Below are positions 17,475 through 27,903 of a stretch of 41,490 nucleotides of DNA, piece by piece. The stretch is from Tannerellaceae bacterium (GTDB lineage: Bacteria > Bacteroidota > Bacteroidia > Bacteroidales > Tannerellaceae). Where the stretch lies: assembly GCA_021201295.1 (NCBI GenBank), contig JAJQFE010000066.1:1-41490 (forward strand). The letters are read 5' to 3'. The notes below the pieces were generated by a model. That model worked only from the letters and a program-made list of their open reading frames with translations. It had not been told where the DNA came from and made no database searches. Each line of letters opens with the position of its first letter. Within the stretch, counting starts at the first letter, position 1. The position numbers and the translations under genes are program-made.

Positions 17475-18560
17475 TTATTTCATATTAAAATATTCTTTAT
17501 AGCGGTCGTATAAATGTCCGGCCTGCAGATAAGCAGATTGCGGACTCATAAAGTGGGAGAATTCGAAAGTGATTGCCTTATCATACTGAATGCGGGCAGC
17601 CGCTTCCAGCTTCATTCTTAGCTTGTCAAACTTAATGGGCAGGAATTTGATGGGCATATCCCGGTCAAAAGATTCTGCATTGGTCCAGCACTCAATTCCG
17701 TATTTGTCTGCCATTTTCTTATTTACACTGAAAAATGCATCTAATTCGTCGTAATCAATGTGTCCATCCTGAAAAGCGCAGGCGTCTACATTTCCTTTAA
17801 TGCCATCAAATATTTCTGACCATTCCCTTTCATGTTGTTCTATGGATACGGCGTCTTCCCTGCTGATGGTGGAGGAAGAGGCAGCTACGGCTTTTTTCCC
17901 GTCAATCCATGGAGAAATAAGGGTAGGTAATCCACCGGATACTTCCTTGCATTGTTTGTCTAAACTACTAAAGGCATCAATAGCTCCTTTGGTTGCCCGG
18001 CTGATCTCCTGGCTTAAATACCATCCCTGAAAACTCTTGTGATGACCATATTTATTTCAGACCTTTTCGATGACATATTTGTTGGATTCAATTTCCCAAC
18101 TCAGGTCTCCGGTTACCCAATATATACCTGAATCGTATAATCCGAAATAAAATTTCATCTGGTATTTGTCTGCTAACCGCAAATACATATCCAACAGGTC
18201 TACAGAAGGTTTGTAGCAGCCAAACTGGTTCATCAGATAGTCGGAAGGGTAAGTAATAAATTTTTTATATCCGGAACGGATCATAATCACTGTATCGATC
18301 CCGATCTCTTTCATATGGGCAAAATCCTGGTCCCATTCTTTTTCTCCCCAGTTCTGGTGGGGAATATCATGAGAAATCTCATCCAGAAAAGTCCCGGTGA
18401 TCTTTAATCCCTGAGCTTTGGGGATGATAAGTGTACTTTCCATTTCAGATTCCTGAATGGTAGACCCTGTGGATGAACATCCGGTCATTGTACCGGTAGC
18501 CATCGCAGCTCCGGCAACGGATAGTCGTTTGATAAAATTTCTTCGGTTATTGTTTTCCAT
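17475..18560 (-). pseudogene. DUF4434 Tat-type lipoprotein, interrupted by one TGA
   Basis: The reading frame runs 362 codons from the ATG at 18560 to the TAA at 17475 with a single in-frame TGA at 18059-18057. Translation before it ends in SNKYVIEKV, and after it resumes as NKYGHHKSFQGWYLSQEISR, without frame change. A Trp codon (TGG to TGA) fits the context best. The N-terminus has a twin-arginine motif (RRNFIKR), a hydrophobic stretch and a lipobox ending in TGCSS, so it should be an exported lipoprotein. The body (LKITGTFLDEISHD and onward) looks like DUF4434, a TIM-barrel-like glycoside-hydrolase relative. Its start overlaps the FAD gene by 14 nt. Confidence 0.85.
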
Positions 18561-20438
18561 GATTCATAATTTCTCCATACATATTTATATTCACTGATCC
18601 GAACGGGTCAACATATTGATCTAATAAAAGAGCAAATTCTTTCCGGGTAACCGGACGGGCCGGATCGGGATCTTCCAGTTCTGTTATGTTCCGGTTACTG
18701 ATTACAGAATTGATAAAGGTTTCTGCTGTAGAGAGCTGATCCGTTTGGTTCAAACATGCTTTCAACTCATATAGGATCCGGAGAGCTTCTTCAACAGTGA
18801 CTACCTCTTTCTCTATTGAGCTATTAAAAGCAGGAAAAAAATCCTTTAACCCGTTTATTAAATCTTTTGAAATAAGGACAGAGTCCGCATCCAGCCAGGT
18901 TTGGTTTTCCCAGCCTACATTCATCCCTCTGCCTCTTAGTATTCCGGTGGCCCCTGCTTTCTGTAAAGGCTGAAATGCCGGATCGCTGACAGGGACATCT
19001 AAATAGGGAAGAAGATAACCTCCTGCGTTTAATAACGTTTGCTGGATTTTCCGTACCGGCACTTCGGCAACCGGTATATTCTTTTGAATGGCTAATCCGG
19101 CTATAATACCTGCAGCTTGTCCAATCTGCATCACGACCGGTTGTAAACGAGTCGTTCCATTGATCAGATTAGAAATAGAGATCGATTTTTCTGCGACAAT
19201 TAATCCATCTACCTGTTGCGGGATCAGTGTGCCTATTGGTAGTCCATAGGATGGAATAGGATAGAAATGTAATTCCGGTAAATCGGCCCAGCCATGATAT
19301 CTGGCATGGTGATGGTCTACCGGATAATCCCCTACGGCAATGGTAGTACGGTATAACTTTTGTGGTTGATCGTACGGATGAGTCACATGGTTCAGGTTAA
19401 ATCTAACCAATCCGTGAATTCGCCGGGATTCCCGGTGGTAAGGAATAAATGGAAGCCTGTCTTCGGTAGGAAATTCATCGTCTGCTAACCCAAACGTATT
19501 AAAACCTAATTCTGTCTGTAAATAATATAAGTAGCACAGCGTGATATTTTTTGCCTCTTTTAATGCCTCCTGCCGTTCTTCCCGGGACATTTCTATGATA
19601 TTGAGGTAATAATCATTCCCCTCTATGGGCCAGTTAATCATATATTTATTGTTAGGGAGCTTACCATATTTCATCATGTAAGTACAGTCCGTCTGCCAGT
19701 TCTTTTCCTGTGAATCCACACAGAGAGGAGATTCACAGGTACAATAAAATAAAGAAGGATCGTAGTTTTCAGGTTTTTCTATAGTAACATCCCTCTCATA
19801 TTCTTTCAAAACAGCCACATAGGTAATATCCTGGATAATATCATTTGCCTCTTCGCCTGCGATCGCTTCTCCGCAAATACTTCTGGCTTCCATACCTATA
19901 TCGTAAGAGACACCACATGCTTTAGCTACGTCTCCCAATTCTGTCCCGTCAATTAAAAGTCTGGCTTTTATCCGGAAAGGAGTACCTGCTTTTGTACCTT
20001 CTACCAGCCAATATCCTTTTTCTTTGTGGATGGTTTGATGAATACTTTCATGCCATATATCCAGATTGGATTCCTCTGCAGCCAGTTTTTCCCATATCTT
20101 GTTTCCTACAGAAGGTTCAAATAATACTTTACTAACCCATCCTGTCCGTAGTTCATCTTCATGTCCATAATGTTCAACCAGTTTGTCCCGGAATTCCCCC
20201 ATAAACCAGCCGGTAGTTTGTGGTTCCCGTCAATGGCACTGACACCTGCTGCTGTAAGCATTCCTCCCAGCCAGGTATGTTCTTCTATAATCAGGGTCCT
20301 GGCTCCTAACCGGGCGGATTGGATACCGGCAGTTGTTCCACTGGCACCTCCGCCGATGATCAGTACATCTACTTCATGGGTTTTTACACAGGAAAAGCTA
20401 AGGAAACAAAAAAGAATAGTGGTAAGTAGAGTTTTCAT
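18547..20438 (-). pseudogene. Exported FAD-dependent oxidoreductase, frameshifted
   Basis: A gene of about 630 codons broken by one missing base. The first frame (from ATG 20438) has a lipoprotein-like signal (LLTTILFCFLSFSCVK) and the FAD-binding GGGASGTTAG motif, then reads to LPAGLWG. The second frame begins GEFRDKLVEHYGHEDELRTG and continues to 18547. The switch is at a run of five G (plus-strand C at 20196-20200); six G would restore LWGEFRDKL. The total length (1892 nt) is one short of a multiple of three. The fold is that of PF12831-type FAD oxidoreductases found with polysaccharide loci in Bacteroidetes; the C-terminal 150 residues look like a small extra domain. Substrate unknown. 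Confidence 0.85.
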
Positions 20439-20439
20439 T

Positions 20440-21602
20440 TTATTTGCATTTTTCTAAGATCTGCCAACATTGATATAATGAACGGGGAACATGGAAACAT
20501 CCTTTCTATTTACCGCCTTTGGATTGTAGGAGGACTTCTCCCCGGCGGTTCAGGTAACTGAACCATTCCGGATGCTCTGTGTCTTTGAAATGTTCCCAGG
20601 TATAATTATGTATCTTTTTAAACCATTCCAGGCATTCAGTTGATCCGGTCAGATGATATCCCTTGATCATACAAACCAGTGCTTCCGTATGTACCCACCA
20701 GAGTTTCTGGTCCCATTCTAACTGCTGGGGAGGATACCCTTTTCTGTCCATAAAATAGAAAAACCCTCATATTCCTTATCCCAGCCATAGGCTGCCGCAT
20801 CTAAAGAGATCCTGACGGCTTTCTCTATCAGCTCTGGTTTATTTAACCGTACTCCCAAATCCATAATGAACCACATCGCTTCTAAAGTATGTCCCGGATT
20901 TACCTGACGGCCTTCAAAACTATCTGACAGTTGACCATCGGCTGTTACATTTTCTACAATCAACCCTAATTCAGGTTTATAGAATACTTCCATTACCTCG
21001 TGAATACAAGTTTCAATCGTATTATTTAATACCTTTTCATCCAGCAGGGGTTCCAGTTCAAGGGAAAGATTACACATAATCATAGGAAGAGCAAATCCTT
21101 TTAAATCCCGGGCTCCGGGAATTGCTTTATTCCATTTCCCTTTTGGGTTGTCACTTTTTTCTAAAATGGTCTGGTAAGTTACTTTGGCAATATGGGCATA
21201 CTCTTCATTACCTGTAGCCAGATAAAGTTGCCCGAAAGCCATAGCGGAAAATGTGTAAGAAAATATGTTATAAGGAGCGATCAGCGGTTTACCTTCCCGG
21301 GTCAGAGAGAAGTGCCAGTTATACTGGCCGTCATGTCCCCATTTTTTTAAAAACTCTCCTCCCTGAATGGCACATTTCAGCCATTCCTGTTTTTTCTCTA
21401 CTTTATTATAGAGGTAAGAAAATAACCAGACCTAACGGGCTTGCAGCCAGATAAATTTATCCGTATCAAAAACCTCCCCATTATGTTTCAGGCAAGTAAA
21501 ATATCCTCCGAATGGAGTGTCCTGTGACTTCTGGAGCCAAAAAGGTATAACATTTTGTAACAGCTCTTCTTTATATAACAGCGATAAGTTAACAAAATTC
21601 AT
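20440..21602 (-). pseudogene. N-acylglucosamine 2-epimerase (AGE) family protein with three lesions
   Basis: From ATG 21602 the frame reads MNFVNLSLLYKEELLQNVIP, a normal AGE-family opening, to a TAG at codon 57 (21434-21432) inside WLQAR[stop]VWLFSYLYN. It then continues in frame through HFSLTREGKPLIAPYNIFSY and MWFIMDLG to GWDKEYEGF. One missing T in a run now five long (20759-20763) shifts the frame to [20 protein letters not shown] and WWVHTEA. A TAG at 20508-20506 replaces the Trp expected in GGK[W]KGCFHVPRSLYQCW; the natural stop is at 20442-20440. AGE proteins interconvert GlcNAc/ManNAc or epimerise cellobiose-type disaccharides. Three independent hits make this a clear pseudogene, 1 nt from the FAD gene start. 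Confidence 0.88.
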
Positions 21603-21698
21603 AGATCATTCTTTTAAGGTTATTAAATAAAGTCTGCTATATTTCTTTTATTTAGAGATATTAGGTAGACTTATAATTAATTTCATCTTGCTTTGTTG

Positions 21699-21718
21699 CA
21701 AAATTAATAAAATAATTT
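21699..21718 (-). promoter_or_regulatory. Candidate promoter and AT-rich dyad before the epimerase
   Basis: On the minus strand TAATTTTG (21706-21699) fits the -7 consensus. It overlaps a perfect dyad at 21701-21718 (AAATTA, 6-bp spacer, TAATTT). The dyad sits between the ROK regulator gene and the operon it presumably controls, so it is a plausible operator, but an AT-rich dyad of this size can occur by chance and no -33 box is seen. The leader to the epimerase ATG would be about 90 nt. Confidence 0.35.
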
Positions 21719-21775
21719 AATAATAAAAGATGATCATATGAGAATTTTAAAATATTGCGTTTGCCTATACTTCTC

Positions 21776-22981
21776 TTATAACAAACCCAACATTTTACTT
21801 CTGGATAATAAACAGGCTCCGATTAGTCCGGCCCGCTCGCCCAGTTTGGAAATAACCAGATCCGTATCCTGATTCACCAGATTCAGGGAATATTTCTTCA
21901 CTGCACTCTTAATAGGCAACCGGATATAATCCTGCGTCAATGAAATGGGACCTCCAATGATCACTAATTCCGGATTAAAGATATTGATCATTCCAGCCAT
22001 CCATCTGCTCAGATGATTGCCAATCCGTTCTACGATCTCGATGGATAACACATCTTCTTTTAGAACAGCATCTACAAATTCACCTAAAGTAATCTCTCCT
22101 TTTTCTTTTATTTTCTCAGAAAGTATGGTAGTACTTCCCTGTTTCAGGCATTCCTTTAAAACCCGTTGAATTGCAAAACCGGAGGCTTCGGTTTCCAGAC
22201 AGCCTTTTTTACCGCAACCACAGATAATTTCATTATCAAACGCACTGATATGGCCAAATTCTCCGGAGAATCCGGATTTACCATAATATAATTTACCATC
22301 CAGAATCAGGCCTGCACCTAACCCCCAGTTCACATTAATGAAAAGAACATTGTTTTTTCCTTTTCCTTCGCCTGCAATGAATTCTCCGTATGCCATGGCC
22401 CGAGAATCATTCTCAAGAGTGACGGGAATATCCAGTTGTTCTTTCATAATCTGGGAAAGCGGTTTTTCATCAAAGTAGAAATAACTAAAGGAATAACCTG
22501 TCCTGGTATTGATACGGCCGGTAAGATTGACACCTATCTGCAATACCTTTTCCCGTTCTATATCCAGATGATCTATATAGCTGTTAATAATATGGCATAA
22601 TTCTTTGAGCGATTTCCGGGTATTGGTCAGTTCATAGGCAATAGAGATCTCTTCATCAATTATTTTTCCATTGAAGTCAATAGTCGCTAAGAGTACTCTT
22701 TTCCGGTGTACATCCACTCCTACAAAATAACCTGAAGTCGGATTAATACCATAAATGTTAGGTTTCCTTCCCCCGCTGGTATTTTGCTTGCCCGAATTTA
22801 AGATATATCCCTCTTTCAATAGTTCCATGACTAATTTAGTCGCCGTAGGGACACTTAATTCAATTTCTTTACTAAGGTCAGCAATGGAAGACTCTCCGGA
22901 TATAATTAAATATTGAATAATCCGTTTTTTAAGGATCTCATTTTTAGTACTTCTGTCAGATAATAAAAAATGTGTTTTCAT
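21776..22981 (-). CDS. ROK-family transcriptional repressor
   Basis: A 401-residue regulator from the ATG at 22981. The reading frame extends 13 codons further upstream, but a -7 box at 23000-23007 lies inside that extension, which argues for the shorter start. The N-terminus is a MarR-like winged helix (SIADLSKEIELSVPTATKLV), followed by a ROK sugar-kinase-like domain with GVDVHRKRV, VNWGLGAGLILDGKLYYG and the zinc motif CGCGKKGCLE. ROK repressors release DNA on binding a sugar or sugar phosphate. It lies 173 nt before the epimerase-FAD-DUF4434-MFS-phosphoesterase genes and is intact although three of its likely targets are broken. Confidence 0.93.
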   Translation of the reverse strand: MKTHFLLSDRSTKNEILKKRIIQYLIISGESSIADLSKEIELSVPTATKLVMELLKEGYILNSGKQNTSGGRKPNIYGINPTSGYFVGVDVHRKRVLLATIDFNGKIIDEEISIAYELTNTRKSLKELCHIINSYIDHLDIEREKVLQIGVNLTGRINTRTGYSFSYFYFDEKPLSQIMKEQLDIPVTLENDSRAMAYGEFIAGEGKGKNNVLFINVNWGLGAGLILDGKLYYGKSGFSGEFGHISAFDNEIICGCGKKGCLETEASGFAIQRVLKECLKQGSTTILSEKIKEKGEITLGEFVDAVLKEDVLSIEIVERIGNHLSRWMAGMINIFNPELVIIGGPISLTQDYIRLPIKSAVKKYSLNLVNQDTDLVISKLGERAGLIGACLLSRSKMLGLL

Positions 22982-22999
22982 ATATGTTGATTTCTTAGA

Positions 23000-23007
23000 C
23001 AAATATA
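23000..23007 (-). promoter_or_regulatory. -7 box (TATATTTG) of the ROK regulator gene
   Basis: TATATTTG on the minus strand matches TAnnTTTG exactly and would start transcription near 22993, 12 nt before the ATG at 22981. A -33 partner is not obvious. The position decides the start codon of the ROK gene. Confidence 0.5.
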
Positions 23008-23066
23008 GGAGTAAATCCAAGATATTTTAAAAAAAGAATTTTTTTCTGTTTCTTTTTTAAATAGTT

Positions 23067-23738
23067 TTAAACCCGTCCCTGGAATTCGTCTACTGTATAA
23101 TTGAGGAATTGGTTAAAAGGTAACAGCTTTCTGAAATAACTTTCTGCCGTATCGATCCAGTCCGGCTGGTCAAAAAAGCTATCCGGAACCGGGGCTATGA
23201 CACAAAAGTCTTTATGTAACAGGATTTCTCCGCGTGGAGTATCCGATGGGTAACCGGCAGGCATCCTTTTAAGGGTTTCACCTTCCAGCTCTTTATAAAC
23301 AGATTTAAATTCAGGGTTTTCTATGATAGCCACAAATTCATCCATCTGATCATAAATATCTCTTCTGAGCATTTTTAATAAAGCCGGCTCCGGACACCAG
23401 ATTCCTCCGGAAAAGAAACAGCCGTCCGGTTGTAAATGGAAATAATAACCGCCTCGTGGGCTTTTACGACCTCCTGAAGCCATATAGGCACCGAAATAAT
23501 TTTTGTAAGGAAGTTTATTCGGAGAAAACCGGATATCCCTGTAAATACGAAAAAGGCAATCTTTGGCTTCCAGCCCTGCAATTTCCGGATCAAAAAGTGA
23601 GATCCTGTCAATCAGGGTCTGGACATATTCGATGTACCCTTTCCGGAGTACTTCATATCTTTCTTTGTTTTCCTGAAACCAGATGCGGTTATTGTTTTCC
23701 TCTAATTCCCGTAAGAATTGTAAAGCCTGTGAAATCAT
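23067..23738 (-). CDS. DUF2461 family protein (TIGR02453)
   Basis: A 223-residue cytoplasmic protein of unknown function. It has the family markers: FLRELEENNNRIWFQENKER at the N-terminus, the central KDCLFRIYRDIRFSPNKLPY and YKNYFGAYMA, then YYFHLQPDGCFFSGGIWCPE. Length is typical (about 220 residues). It follows the patatin-like gene by 43 nt in the same orientation and is intact. The family is widespread in bacteria and some fungi, with no agreed role. Confidence 0.9.
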   Translation of the reverse strand: MISQALQFLRELEENNNRIWFQENKERYEVLRKGYIEYVQTLIDRISLFDPEIAGLEAKDCLFRIYRDIRFSPNKLPYKNYFGAYMASGGRKSPRGGYYFHLQPDGCFFSGGIWCPEPALLKMLRRDIYDQMDEFVAIIENPEFKSVYKELEGETLKRMPAGYPSDTPRGEILLHKDFCVIAPVPDSFFDQPDWIDTAESYFRKLLPFNQFLNYTVDEFQGRV

Positions 23739-23781
23739 TTTATTATATGTTAGATTGTCAATAGTAAAAGGAGTATAAAGA

Positions 23782-26054
23782 TCAGAAATTATATCCGATA
23801 TTCAGGTAAAACTGGGCACTTTTATTCCAGTTGGATACACTGATACTGGTATGGATAGGACCGGCAAAACTATTGTAAGCGTATCCGATGCTACCTCCCC
23901 AGATATGTTTTCCCTGTAGGATACTTAGCACATCATTATGGTGGGCGGCATAATTCCCGATCAGGGAAATATAATTCCTGCTCCATAACCGTTGGCGTAA
24001 ATGAAGGCGTATAATACCGACAGCGTTATCAAATATTTCAATATGGTTTATCCCTGCAAAAGGTAACTGTTGGGGCAGATACCTCTGAGGTACTTCACCG
24101 CCGACGGCGTTCAGGAACGGATAAGCCAGATTACCTCCGATCAGTACCCTGCCGTAGATAGAAGGAAGTAAAGTAAGTTTAGAACGAAGAGGGATCACAC
24201 TGGTAAAACCAAACCCGGCAGCAGAAAAAGGAGATTTCCTGTTATAATTTACGAAGTTATCCGTATACATCGAATAATAAGCTTCCAGAGAGACTCCCCG
24301 GTTGGGAAAATGACGGCGGTCCAGTGTTTCCAGGTGTGCCATCCCAAAATAACTGATATAGCCTTCCGGCTTTACATCATAAGAGTCAAATTCTCCTTTG
24401 TACAGAAAAGAATTATAATTAAAATAGTCATACCGCACCCCTACTTTTATCTTGAAATTCAGCCAGTTCATATCCGAGTAGGCTAATTCAGCAGTGTGGT
24501 GCGTGTAATTGGTATTCAGGATCTTTTCTCCCCTGGAATGGAAGTCTACATTCTGATAACGGAATATATATGCCAGGTTAATATTCCGCATAGGCGTACG
24601 TTCCAACCCGTAATCAATTCTTCCATACCCACTTTTGCTGATACGGCCTGTTACAGAAAGTTTGGACCGGGCATGGGAACGGTAGTCAAAAGTCCCGTTC
24701 AACAGGACGGCAGCGATCTCCTCCGTATCAAAACGGATCCCGAAGTTTATGGAAGTATTGGATTTTTCCTGCATAATTAACCGGAGATCATAGGGTGGTT
24801 CTCCGGTCAGTTGATAGCTGACATGGGAATATGTGTTAGTGCCCGTCAGGATAGACATGGCATTCTGTAACTGGTGGATAGTAATTCTGCTGTTTTCTTT
24901 CAGGCCCGATATCTTTCGTAACCAGTTTTCATCCCGTGGGTCCGCTCCTTCAAAAACAATATGGCGTATATAAAAAGTATCAGAAGGATGTATACCTGTT
25001 TTATATGCACGCACGGAGTGTCCCGGATCCTCCGTTCCCAGCGCTTGTTCTCTCAGGGTAAGGATCTCTTCCCAATGCCGCCGGGCCTCCTGTTCTCCCC
25101 GGTGGATCATGGTGTCGATAGCTACCGGATTGAAGCTGGCAGAATTGTACGGAGTCATATCCGGTCTTAACAGCAGATCGGTATTTTCTTTATTTTTGCT
25201 GTATTTTTCATATCCGTGAAGGGCAATGATCTGTCCTACTACATCCCCTGGAGTATTAATTTCATCCAGCAGTTTCAGATCACTCGTTCCCAGGTCCACT
25301 CCGATAATAATATCTGCCCCTAACTTTTTAGCTACATCCGCAGGATAGTTATTGTTGATACCTCCATCGATCAAAACCGTACTGTCTAACTGGACGGGTG
25401 TAAACACTGCGGGAATAGCCATACTGGCACGCATAGCTACCGGTAAACTTCCGGATTGAAAAACATAATCCTCACCGGAAACCAGGTTCACGGCAACGGC
25501 AGCAAAAGGAATCAGCAGATCATGAAAGTCGACATTATCATGGTAGCCTATGGTCAGGTTGGAAAACAGGTTTTGCAGGTTTTGCCCCTTAATCTTTCCT
25601 CCGGGAAGGATCTCCCGTTTATTTTTCTGATAGGAAGTGATAAAATATATCGTTCAGCATTTTCTTTTTCCGGAAAAGTAAGACTGTTTCTTTGGATCCG
25701 GTCACTTAATAACATGCTCCAATCCTGCTCCCGGACCATCCGGTCAATAGTTGCCGCATCATATCCCATCGCATATAATCCTCCTACGATGGCTCCCATA
25801 CTGGTTCCTACTACATAATCCACGGGCATACCCGCATTTTCCAGTACTTTTAATACACCTATATGGGCCACTCCTTTAGCTCCTCCACCTCCTAAAACAA
25901 CGGCTACTTTTTTTGCTGGGCTATTGAATGGGTAGTCAGAATAAGGGTTATAAACAGAAGGTAAAGGAGTCTTTTTATTCATTCCAGGATTTGCAACAAA
26001 TGTAAAAGGTTTGGATGAACCCTCCAAAAGAATTAAGATTTCTAACATATGCAT
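23782..26054 (-). pseudogene. Patatin-like phospholipase with C-terminal outer-membrane barrel, frameshifted
   Basis: About 757 codons with one missing base. The first frame carries the patatin domain: [16 protein letters not shown] (oxyanion loop) and [10 protein letters not shown] (GxSxG nucleophile). It goes out of frame after ILSLPIRK; the second frame continues as [20 protein letters not shown] and then VNLVSGEDYVFQSGSLPVAM, VLIDGGINNNYPAD (the DG dyad), a POTRA-like segment (FYIRHIVFEG) and a barrel ending in YLNIGYNF. The switch is at five A on the minus strand (25622-25626); six restore the frame. This patatin-POTRA-barrel layout resembles type Vd autotransporters such as PlpD. The N-terminus lacks a clear signal peptide, so the start is uncertain. 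Confidence 0.85.
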
Positions 26055-26082
26055 TCTTCCGGATCAGTATATATGGTGGTGT

Positions 26083-27493
26083 TTACACCGGCTTTTGTAA
26101 CTTAAATGTGATGGGTATGGTATATTTTACTGCTACCGGTTTACCCTTGAGTGTTCCCGGAGTCCATTCCGGCATTAATTCAATTACCTGGGCTGCTTCC
26201 TGGTCTAATATCCGGTGTGTTCCCCGGACTACTTCTATATCTTTGAGTTTTCCCCTGGAAGTTACTACGAACGAACAGATCACTCTTCCCTGCATGCCGT
26301 TCCTTTGAGCTTCTTGGGGATAGCGGATATTCTGGTTGATAAATTTTAATAAAGCGTCTTCTCCTCCCGGGAACTCAGGCATCTTGTCTACTAACGTATA
26401 TACTTTTTCATCCCTTTCTATCTCATGAGTGGGTAATTGGGGAGGGCGAATAGTCTCTTCCGGGAAAGATCTGGCCATGGAAGGAATATTGTTTTAAGGG
26501 CATGTATGGTCTCATATATTCCGGAAAGATATGTTTGGTTTTCTTCTGTAGAGAAAAGACCAGGAAGAACCGTTTTTTCTCTTGCGTTCCTGGTTAATTC
26601 ATACGTGATCCGTCCCATCACTTCGATGTTACTGCTTATCAGTAAAGCTATGATCAAAGGAATAAAAAGGATATATTTTGTCCGGCTGAATCCGTGTGTC
26701 CGCTTTTTATTCATCATCAGAATACGGTTTTTAAGATGGAGCATACTGAAACTATTGTATAAACCTACCCCAGCCTGTTGATGAGCCAATCCTACTAAAT
26801 GATACTGGTAAGCTGTATGATCAAAACCTTTTTCCAGCACCGTATGATCTGCCAGATACTCCATATTGTAACGGACTTCCTTTCTTAAAAGCCAGATACA
26901 GGGATTGATCCAGCATAGAACAGACATCAATTCACTAACTATCACATCCAGGGAATGCCATTGGCGGACATGTGTGTATTCATGTTCAAGGATTTCTTGT
27001 AGTTCTGTCTCTGAATAACGATAAGGAGTAGGGAAATAAAATGGAAAAAAGAAAAAGGAGGTGACTCTTTTTCAGGAATATAAATAGTATGTGTATCCAG
27101 ATAGCTAACCTGTGCATGTGCAGCCAGATGAATAAGGCTTTCTAACCGGATTAAGAATCGCAGGCCCAAAAACAGAATACCTGACAGATAGATACCTGTC
27201 AGGAAAGAAGAGAATGGAATCTCCCATCCGTTAGGAGTTGCTTCTGTTGAAGAAATAATCACTTCCGGCAAAATAGCAGAATACATAGCCACTACCTCTG
27301 CGATCGGTTCTTTTCCCTGTATCCATTCCTGAATATTCAGGAGCGGATATAATAAAGCCAGCACAAAGAAAGAAACCAGGCTCAACCGTCTTAAGTGAAA
27401 AAAGGTGTCTTTATAAAAGAACAGACGGTAAAATGCATAAAACAGCAATAAAGCTATATTTACCTTGAAGTAATATACTATTGCCGGTGTCAT
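26083..27493 (-). pseudogene. M56 (BlaR1-like) membrane peptidase fused to a TonB C-terminal domain, two frameshifts
   Basis: A gene of about 470 codons read in three frames. Frame 1 has three membrane helices and ends its sense at SPPFSFFHF. Frame 2 continues as FPTPYRYSETELQEILEHEY, with the zinc motif HEYTH of M56 peptidases and INPCIWLLRKEVRYNMEYLA, plus another helix. Frame 3 (from about 26480) is a TonB C-terminal domain: MPEFPGGEDALLKFINQNIR, then YPQEAQRNGMQGRV and VKYTIPITFKL. Length modulo three fits two one-base losses (near 27031-27037 and about 26480-26530). It follows blaI by 23 nt, as in BlaI/BlaR1 pairs. The family would sense a signal at the envelope; the TonB end may contact an outer-membrane protein. 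Confidence 0.85.
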
Positions 27494-27516
27494 AGTATGT
27501 CAGATCTAAATGTTAT

Positions 27517-27879
27517 TTATTTTTTCCCTTTTTCGATCATCTGAATGATCTCCTGTAAATCTTCCGCAGAGATTTTCTGGTCCTTTGCAAAAAAGGATAC
27601 CATCTCTTTATAGGAATTTTCAAAGTAGTTCCTAACTACTCCACTTATAAACGTACGTTTATATTCACTTTCCGGAATAAGTGCATGGTACTCATAAGTA
27701 TTCCCGTGCCGTTTTACTTTTACATACTTTTTTCGTTCCAGGTTTTTTACAACAGAAGCAAGAGTGGTATAAGGCGGTTTGGGGTTAGGAAATCTTGCCA
27801 GAATATCTTTGATAAAGCAAGGCCCGATCTGCCATATCCACAACATTACTTCTTCTTCCTGTAGGGTTAATTTTTGCAT
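27517..27879 (-). CDS. blaI: BlaI/MecI/CopY-family transcriptional repressor
   Basis: A 120-residue winged-helix repressor: LTLQEEEVMLWIWQIG opens the domain, PPYTTLASVVKNLERKKYVK is the recognition helix region and VKRHGNTYEYHALI the wing; the C-terminal helices form the dimerisation and cleavage region. In the classical pair the repressor is inactivated after its M56 partner senses a signal. Here the gene is intact but the partner gene downstream is frameshifted twice, so regulation may be locked. The promoter carries a dyad over the -7 box (27910-27924) that fits auto-repression. Confidence 0.92.
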   Translation of the reverse strand: MQKLTLQEEEVMLWIWQIGPCFIKDILARFPNPKPPYTTLASVVKNLERKKYVKVKRHGNTYEYHALIPESEYKRTFISGVVRNYFENSYKEMVSFFAKDQKISAEDLQEIIQMIEKGKK

Positions 27880-27903
27880 AGGTGGATAATTTTTTCTTTT
27901 TTA

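Noticed and set aside
1986-18560. Reassignment of TGA to tryptophan, suggested by TGA at two likely Trp positions
   Set aside because: TGG is used for Trp throughout all intact genes and TGA also serves as a normal stop in the window, for example after the small gene before tadA. Two other premature stops are TAG. Simple mutation or error explains them better.
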